Shown here piece after piece: positions 6,279 through 10,407 of a DNA stretch of 10,407 nucleotides; within the stretch, counting starts at the first letter, position 1, and every line of letters starts with the position of its first letter. The position numbers and the translations under genes are program-made. This DNA comes from CAZCBD01 sp964496755 (GTDB lineage Bacteria > Bacteroidota > Ignavibacteria > Ignavibacteriales > Melioribacteraceae): assembly GCA_964496755.1 (NCBI GenBank), contig CAZCBD010000094.1:1-10407 (forward strand), given 5' to 3'. The notes under the pieces were generated by a model. The model saw only the letters and a list, made by a program, of their open reading frames with translations. It was not told the origin of the DNA and searched no databases.

Positions 6279-7034
6279 TTAAAAAGATAAACCGAATACC
6301 AAATATGATATTTCAGCTTTTGGATTAATTATATATGAAACAGACAAAGGAACACTAAAGCTTTCCGATACTTTAATTTCTCTTTGTGCTGAAATTCCTA
6401 CGTTGATAAAACTAAAACCACTAGTGCCGTAATAAACCGGATTGTCTTTATTACCAATTGCTGCCCCTGCAAAAAGATTTATATTATAATTAGATAATTC
6501 CGTTGAATAATCTAATTGCAAATAGGCATTGTTACCTTTATCATTATAAACATTAACATAACCTGAAACAGTGATAGGAAACGATTTGTTACCGGCAACA
6601 GATAATCCTAATTCAATTGTATGTGCTCCCGGACCATTGGGGTCATCGTAATTATTGAAATTACCTAATTTAAGACCTCCTTGGGGAAAATAATAATCGG
6701 TTGCTAAAGCCGTGATTGAGATTCCGTTTTTCAATTCAAATGAATAACTTATCCAAGCATCAATTTCCTGACTAACTGCAAAGTCCAATTGATTTGAATT
6801 AATTTTAGATAGAGAATAAGAACCCCATAAGCCGAAACTTAATCCGGAGCAATTTAACGACAGTGAAGGTTGAATATTTGGAGCGTCATTTATCTGAATA
6901 CCACGCCAAACATATCTACTTACAAAATCTGCCGAACTTGAAACTTCAATTTTATTTTGAGCTAAAAATAAATTACAACTAAAAAGGAAAATTAGAATAA
7001 TTATAAAAACATTATTTTTTTTAGCAAAATTCAT
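6279..7034 (-). CDS. TorF-like (Gcw_chp) putative outer-membrane porin
   Basis: The 251-residue precursor starts with a signal peptide (about 1-25; KK, hydrophobic core, LFLAQ cleavage site) and ends in a phenylalanine (SYLVFGLSF), the usual last residue of outer-membrane beta-barrels. Near the mature N-terminus, SADFVSRYVWRGIQIND (34-50) followed by PNIQPSLSL fits the SdYvfRGisqsd...PaiQ pattern of the TorF/Gcw_chp family. The rest alternates hydrophobic and polar residues in strand-like blocks with turn-rich loops (NYDDPNGPG). A perfect AGGAGG sits four bases before the ATG. It is first in a two-gene operon with amt. Family members occur near ammonium transporter and PII genes in other bacteria, so a channel bringing ammonium or another nitrogen source across the outer membrane is a reasonable inference, not shown. 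Confidence 0.75.
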   Translation of the reverse strand: MNFAKKNNVFIIILIFLFSCNLFLAQNKIEVSSSADFVSRYVWRGIQINDAPNIQPSLSLNCSGLSFGLWGSYSLSKINSNQLDFAVSQEIDAWISYSFELKNGISITALATDYYFPQGGLKLGNFNNYDDPNGPGAHTIELGLSVAGNKSFPITVSGYVNVYNDKGNNAYLQLDYSTELSNYNINLFAGAAIGNKDNPVYYGTSGFSFINVGISAQREIKVSESFSVPLSVSYIINPKAEISYLVFGLSF

Positions 7035-7080
7035 AAAACCTCCTATTAAAAGTTTATTTGTCTTTAAAAGTAATTGAAAT

Positions 7081-7111
7081 CAAAATTGTGAGAAAATTTT
7101 AAATCAACAAA
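7081..7111 (-). promoter_or_regulatory. Candidate Bacteroidota-type promoter for the porin-amt operon
   Basis: On the minus strand TTTG (7111-7108) is followed after 19 bases by CAATTTTG (7088-7081). This matches the Bacteroidota consensus TTTG-N19-21-TAnnTTTG at all but one position. Transcription would begin near 7076, leaving a leader of about 40 nt with the AGGAGG site. Whether this lineage uses that consensus is not known from the window. Confidence 0.4.
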
Positions 7112-7139
7112 CGGTCAATTGTTGCAGTAAACGGTTAAT
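7109..7139 (+). promoter_or_regulatory. Pair of direct repeats resembling LytTR binding sites
   Basis: AAACGGTCAAT (7109-7119) and AAACGGTTAAT (7129-7139) match at 10 of 11 positions and start 20 bp apart, about two helical turns, which puts them on the same DNA face. Against the published LytTR half-site pattern [TA][AC][CA]GTTN[AG][TG], the cores at 7111-7119 and 7131-7139 match at 7 and 8 of 9 positions. The usual 12-13 bp spacer is 11 bp here. They lie between a LytTR regulator gene and the divergent porin-amt operon, and overlap the candidate -33 box of that operon. Confidence 0.5.
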
Positions 7140-7141
7140 AT

Positions 7142-7159
7142 CCAATCATAAATGATTGG
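7142..7159. repeat. Palindrome in the divergent regulatory region
   Basis: CCAATCAT and ATGATTGG form a perfect 8-bp inverted repeat around AA. It could be an operator for a dimeric regulator. As a hairpin it would have a 7-bp stem, a 4-base loop and then GTTTTTT, so a weak plus-strand terminator or attenuator is also possible. It starts three bases after the LytTR-like repeats and its right arm overlaps the candidate -35 box (7156-7161). Confidence 0.45.
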
Positions 7160-7184
7160 GTTTTTTACTTTTCAATTTTATATT
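7156..7184 (+). promoter_or_regulatory. Candidate promoter for the LytTR regulator gene
   Basis: TTGGGT (7156-7161) and TATATT (7179-7184) are separated by 17 bp, resembling a housekeeping promoter. The leader to the GTG at 7210 would be short (about 20 nt). In AT-rich DNA this is suggestive only. Confidence 0.35.
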
Positions 7185-7209
7185 TAAGTTTTCAATTGGA
7201 AACCGCTAA

Positions 7210-7989
7210 GTGTTTGAAGAAGAACAATTAAATATTTTAATTATCGATGATCATCCGAAACAAATAATTGATTTTGAAAAAATATTTGCCGAGGAAAACT
7301 TTAAAATATTTTTTGCCGACGGATTAAAAAACGGAATAGAAATTTCAAAAAGATATCTACCAAATTTAATAATATGTTTTTTACTATCTGATAAATCAAA
7401 CATTCTCTTCATTAAAAGTCTCCAATCCGACCCTGAAACCAGTATTATTCCTACTTTATGTATTTCCTCCGATAAAAGTCTTAACTCATTCAGAACAATA
7501 ATGAATGCAGGGGCAGATGATTTTTTCTTTCAAAATTTCCTTGAAAAAGATTTAATAGAATCCATAAAAGTTAGAGTAAATAAAATCAGAAACCTTAAAA
7601 ACAATTTAATGGAGATTTGTGAAAAAACTTTTGATGTTAAAAACAAGCAACAAAAAGATCACATACTTATAACTGTCGGGAGAAAATTACAATTAATTAA
7701 ATTTTCAAACATTGCTTGTATTACTTCGGAAAATGAATATTCCAAAATCAGAACAATTAATTGCAAATCAATTCTAATTAGAAAATCATTAAAAAATTGG
7801 TTGAAAATTTTACCGGCAAAAGACTTTTTACGGATACATAGAAAAAACATAATTAATATTAATGCAATTACAAAAATTGAAAAGTCTAATGAATCAAGTA
7901 GTTATTTAGTATATCTTACTTCGATTACAAAGCCCCTGAAGTTAAGCAGAAGATATTCATATATAATGAAAAAAGAATTCGGCTTATAA
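7210..7989 (+). CDS. LytTR-family DNA-binding regulator with degenerate (pseudo-)receiver domain
   Basis: A 259-residue transcription factor. Residues 7-128 fold-match a response-regulator receiver: LNILIIDDHP with the acidic pair D13/D14, then PNLIICFLL, SDPETSIIP, CISS and GADDFFFQNF. Aligned without gaps to a typical PDLILLDIMMP, the phospho-acceptor Asp is Phe57. The conserved Lys (typical TKPF) is Gln108, while Ser86 or 87 keeps the Ser/Thr position. Phosphorylation as a switch therefore looks impossible. Residues 152-257 form a LytTR DNA-binding domain (ITVGRKLQLIKFSNIACI, ENEYSKIRT, RKSLKNWLKIL, FLRIHRKNIININAI, LKLSRRY). No histidine kinase gene is adjacent. The start is GTG with only a weak site upstream (GGAAA). 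It is divergent from the porin-amt operon, with LytTR-like repeats between, so control of itself and of that operon is a fair inference. Confidence 0.88.
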   Translation: MFEEEQLNILIIDDHPKQIIDFEKIFAEENFKIFFADGLKNGIEISKRYLPNLIICFLLSDKSNILFIKSLQSDPETSIIPTLCISSDKSLNSFRTIMNAGADDFFFQNFLEKDLIESIKVRVNKIRNLKNNLMEICEKTFDVKNKQQKDHILITVGRKLQLIKFSNIACITSENEYSKIRTINCKSILIRKSLKNWLKILPAKDFLRIHRKNIININAITKIEKSNESSSYLVYLTSITKPLKLSRRYSYIMKKEFGL

Positions 7990-8026
7990 AAACTATTTGA
8001 CTTAAAAAATGTTCGGCTTATAAAAA
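7978..8026 (+). repeat. 15-bp direct repeat at the 3' end of the LytTR gene
   Basis: TTCGGCTTATAAAAA occurs at 7978-7992, spanning the last codons and stop of the LytTR gene, and again at 8012-8026, exactly 34 bp downstream in the gap before lgt. It is identical at all 15 positions. It looks like a remnant of a short tandem duplication; no function is evident. No clear terminator hairpin is seen in this 57-bp convergent gap. Confidence 0.6.
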
Positions 8027-8046
8027 ATCAAATCCTTATTTAGACA

Positions 8047-8841
8047 TTAATTTTTTTGAATGTTCTTTTTATTAACAATCTTTGATTTATATAAGATTAA
8101 AATTCCAATAATAATTAATGGAATACTTAATATTTGTCCCATATTCAATGTCATCCCAATTTCAAACGGAACTTGTTCTTTTTTGAAAAACTCAATAATA
8201 AATCTGAATCCGAAAATCATAATTAAAAATATTCCAAACAAAAGTCCTTCGTTAAATTTGCCGTCTGTATTTTTATAAATTTTAAAAAGAGTTACAAAAG
8301 TAAGCAGATATGCCAATGCCTCATAAATCTGAGTTGGATGACGAGGCACGTTATCAACACGAGTAAAAATAAATGACCAAGCCACATTTGTGGGGGCACC
8401 AATAATTTCGGAATTCATTAAATTACCGGTTCGAATAAAAACAGCTGCCAATGCAACGGTAATTACAACTCGATCCATTACCCACAAAAAAGATTGACCG
8501 GTTTTTTTACGTGAATACAAATAAATACCTATCAATATTCCTATTGCCGCTCCGTGACTTGCAAGGCCGCCTTTCCAGGTTTTTATAATTTCAAGCGGAT
8601 GAAAAAAATAAAATTCGGGATTATAAAAAACCACGTGCCCCAAGCGTGCCCCTATTACGGTAGAAAGCATCATATACCAAAATAAATCGTTTAAATCTTT
8701 TTCGCTTTTTCCTTCCTTTTTATAAATGTTATTCATTATTTTTAATCCAATCACAAAAGAAGCGGCAAATAAAAGTCCGTACCAACGAATCGTAAAAGGT
8801 CCTAAATGGAAAATATCCGGATTAACATTCCAAGTAATCAC
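8047..8841 (-). CDS. lgt: Prolipoprotein diacylglyceryl transferase
   Basis: Lgt transfers diacylglycerol from phosphatidylglycerol to the lipobox Cys of prolipoproteins, the first step of lipoprotein maturation, in the inner membrane. With the longer (272-residue) numbering, key blocks are FHLGPFTIRWYGLLFA (19-34), the GGLASHGA motif (99-106) with catalytic His104, the Lgt signature IRTGNLMNSEIIG (144-156) with Arg145 and Asn148, RHPTQIYEA (175-183), and GFRFIIEFFKKEQ (219-231) with Arg221. About seven membrane segments are visible. I place the start at GTG 8841: minus-strand GAGG (8850-8847) lies five bases before it, and the protein then begins MITWNVNPDIF as in relatives. A TTG at 8865 would add eight residues but has no ribosome site. 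Its promoter must lie in the AT-rich gap shared with the divergent nadB. Confidence 0.95.
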   Translation of the reverse strand: MITWNVNPDIFHLGPFTIRWYGLLFAASFVIGLKIMNNIYKKEGKSEKDLNDLFWYMMLSTVIGARLGHVVFYNPEFYFFHPLEIIKTWKGGLASHGAAIGILIGIYLYSRKKTGQSFLWVMDRVVITVALAAVFIRTGNLMNSEIIGAPTNVAWSFIFTRVDNVPRHPTQIYEALAYLLTFVTLFKIYKNTDGKFNEGLLFGIFLIMIFGFRFIIEFFKKEQVPFEIGMTLNMGQILSIPLIIIGILILYKSKIVNKKNIQKN

Positions 8842-8882
8842 AATAGCCTCATCAATAATTTTCAATTAATTAAATATAGTAC

Positions 8883-8908
8883 TTTTGAAATTATTTTTAG
8901 TTTCAAAA
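8883..8908. repeat. Inverted repeat in the lgt-nadB intergenic region
   Basis: TTTTGAAA (8883-8890) and TTTCAAAA (8901-8908) are perfect inverted repeats 10 bp apart, start-to-start 18 bp. In the 110-bp divergent gap this could be an operator, but the arms are AT-rich and the match may be chance. No convincing -35/-10 pair is seen for nadB; TATATT at 8935-8940 is a possible -10. Confidence 0.3.
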
Positions 8909-8975
8909 AAAAATTTTTGTTAAACAAGTCTGAATATATTTTGTACATTTAGTAAATAAAAAAGAAAGTGTAAAA

Positions 8976-10388
8976 GTGATAAAACAAAAGTACGATTTTT
9001 TAATTATAGGAAGTGGATTAGCAGGATTATATACTGCTCATTATGCATCTAATTACGGAAGCGTAGTAATTCTTTCGAAAACCACATCCGAAGTTAGCAA
9101 CTCTTACTTGGCACAAGGCGGAATAGCTGCAGTAATTGATAAAACAGACAAACCGGAATATCATTTTATTGATACCATTACAGCCGGAAGAGGTTTGTGC
9201 AACAAAGAAGCTGTAAATATTTTGGTTACCGAAGCTAAAGATAGAATTGAGGACTTGCTTGAATTGGGAATGGATTTCGATTCTCAAGATGGAGAATTAC
9301 TTTACGGTTTGGAAGGCGGGCATTCTCGCAGAAGAGTAATTCACGCAGGTGGCGATTCAACAGGAAAAAAACTTGTTGATTTTTTAACCGAAATTGTTCT
9401 GCAAAATCCAAAAATAGATTGGCTTGAAAACACATTGGTTCACAATCTAATTACAAATAATAATAGATGCTATGGTGCACATGCATTTAATTATGATTTA
9501 AAAAAAGATTTTACTTTCTTAGCTAAGAATACAATTCTTGCAACAGGCGGAGCAAGTGCAGTTTACAAAAGAACCACGAATCCTTTTACCTCAATCGGAG
9601 ACGGACTAAGTTTAGCATTTGAAGCAGGCGCCCAACTCGAAAGCATGGAATTTATTCAATTCCACCCAACGGCTTTTTATACCGGAGAAAAAAAAACATT
9701 TTTAATAAGCGAAGCAGTTAGAGGCGAAGGAGCTTATCTGCTTAACTCGAACGGCGAAAGATTTATGGAAAATTATCACGAACTTAAAGAATTGGCCCCG
9801 CGTGATATTGTTTCTATCGCCATTTACAAAGAATTACAAAAAAGTAACAAACCATGTGTTTATCTTTCTTTAAAACATTTAGATTCGGAAAAAATTAAAA
9901 AAAGATTTTCTACTATTTTTAGAGAAGCTCTAAAATATAAAATTGATATTACAAAAGATTTAGTACCGGTTGCTCCTGCAGCTCATTATACGGTTGGCGG
10001 AATTAAAACCGGATTGATGGCCGAAACAAATATAAAAGGGTTATTTGCCTGCGGCGAAGTTGCCTCCAGCGGAATACATGGCGCAAACAGATTAGCAAGC
10101 AACTCATTGTTGGAATGTTTGGTTTTTGGAAAACGTGCTATTGATATAGCAATTAAAAATAAAACAAACATAGATGCAATTGAAAAGCATTTATTCAAAA
10201 TTAACTTTTTTGCCGATGATAATAAAAAATCCGAAGTTGATAAAATATTGGAAAACATTGCTGAAATTATGAACTCTAAAGTTGGGCTTGTTCGTACCGA
10301 ACAATCATTAAATGAAGCGGAGAATGATATTAACTCATTAATTAGAAAATTTAACTTTAAAGAAAATGAATATTTAGTTGGAAAATAA
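8976..10388 (+). CDS. nadB: L-aspartate oxidase (C-terminus apparently truncated)
   Basis: NadB is a cytoplasmic FAD enzyme that oxidises L-aspartate to iminoaspartate for quinolinate and NAD synthesis. The 470 residues show the N-terminal FAD-binding IIGSGLAGLYTA (10-21), SYLAQGGIAAV (43-53), the capping-domain GLEGGHSRRRVIHAGGDSTG (111-130), TGGASAVY (190-197), FIQFHPTAF (226-234), EAVRGEGAYL (246-255), APRDIVS (274-280), HYTVGGI (337-343) and the FAD-proximal CGEVASSGIHGANRLASNSL (359-378). The start is GTG with a GAAAG-like site a few bases upstream; no ATG is available nearby. Family members are usually about 510-540 residues and end with an ESRG-H-DYP-type block, which is missing; the frame stops at 10386-10388. 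One extra A in the 10382-10385 run would continue it as VGKIKNVTNC, resembling the family. Sequencing error, frameshift mutation and genuine truncation all remain possible. nadA and nadC are not in the window. Confidence 0.92.
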   Translation: MIKQKYDFLIIGSGLAGLYTAHYASNYGSVVILSKTTSEVSNSYLAQGGIAAVIDKTDKPEYHFIDTITAGRGLCNKEAVNILVTEAKDRIEDLLELGMDFDSQDGELLYGLEGGHSRRRVIHAGGDSTGKKLVDFLTEIVLQNPKIDWLENTLVHNLITNNNRCYGAHAFNYDLKKDFTFLAKNTILATGGASAVYKRTTNPFTSIGDGLSLAFEAGAQLESMEFIQFHPTAFYTGEKKTFLISEAVRGEGAYLLNSNGERFMENYHELKELAPRDIVSIAIYKELQKSNKPCVYLSLKHLDSEKIKKRFSTIFREALKYKIDITKDLVPVAPAAHYTVGGIKTGLMAETNIKGLFACGEVASSGIHGANRLASNSLLECLVFGKRAIDIAIKNKTNIDAIEKHLFKINFFADDNKKSEVDKILENIAEIMNSKVGLVRTEQSLNEAENDINSLIRKFNFKENEYLVGK

Positions 10389-10407
10389 AAAACGTAACTA
10401 ATTGTTG

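Noticed and set aside
7142..7166. Firm call of an intrinsic terminator at the intergenic palindrome
   Set aside because: The stem has few G-C pairs and lies upstream, not downstream, of genes on its strand. It is kept as a palindrome with attenuation as only one possibility.
7035..7209. Sigma-54 promoter for the porin-amt operon
   Set aside because: Ammonium transporter genes are often sigma-54 dependent, but no TGGCAC-N5-TTGC-like element was found on the minus strand of this gap.
9027..10258. Minus-strand open frames of 86, 66 and 90 codons opposite nadB
   Set aside because: All are fully inside nadB on the other strand, without ribosome sites or recognisable domains.
1..10407. CRISPR arrays, insertion sequences, integrases, tRNA or rRNA genes
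   Set aside because: No regularly spaced repeats, transposase or integrase motifs, or tRNA-like cloverleafs were recognised by reading both strands.

Overview
The window is AT-rich and gene-dense. It most likely comes from the Bacteroidota/Ignavibacteriota/Chlorobiota part of the tree. Evidence for this is an ECF sigma / membrane anti-sigma / DUF4252 cluster, which is typical of Bacteroidota-like genomes, together with clear Shine-Dalgarno sites at several genes (AGGGGAG before 1469, AGGAGG before the gene starting at 7034, GAGG before 6257), which are rare in Bacteroidota proper. An Ignavibacteria-like lineage fits best, but this is inference. A run of 10 N at 1598-1607 marks a scaffold join, so the source is a draft or metagenome-derived assembly. 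No tRNA, rRNA, CRISPR array, transposase, integrase or phage gene is visible. No stretch longer than 300 bases lacks a gene.

Layout. (1) 1-353: 3' end of a trypsin-like serine peptidase, cut by the left edge. (2) 361-2017: an ECF sigma factor, a probable single-pass membrane anti-sigma factor and a secreted DUF4252 protein. Their reading frames overlap and a TGTAAC-N17-CGTC ECF-type promoter precedes them, so this looks like a self-activating envelope-response operon. It ends in a bidirectional terminator (2047-2079). (3) 3952-2070, minus strand: an unrecognised 142-aa protein translationally coupled (TAATG) to an RsmB/RsmF-type rRNA m5C methyltransferase. (4) 4094-4994: two overlapping, unrecognised small membrane proteins, ending in a second bidirectional terminator (4993-5019). 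(5) 7034-5040, minus strand: a two-gene operon of a TorF-like outer-membrane porin and an Amt ammonium transporter, with no PII gene beside it. (6) 7210-7989: a LytTR-family transcription factor, divergent from that operon, whose receiver domain has lost its phospho-acceptor Asp and its conserved Lys. The 175-bp divergent intergenic region holds two direct repeats resembling LytTR sites, a palindrome and plausible promoters both ways. (7) 8841-8047, minus strand: lgt, prolipoprotein diacylglyceryl transferase. (8) 8976-10388: nadB, L-aspartate oxidase, divergent from lgt; it stops before the conserved C-terminal part of the family, probably through a one-base indel.

The most interesting unit is region 5-6: an apparently phosphorylation-independent LytTR regulator facing a porin-ammonium transporter operon, with candidate LytTR sites between them. 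Second is the ECF operon, whose predicted transcription start lies almost on the sigma gene's start codon. The rest is housekeeping (rRNA methylation, lipoprotein maturation, NAD synthesis).
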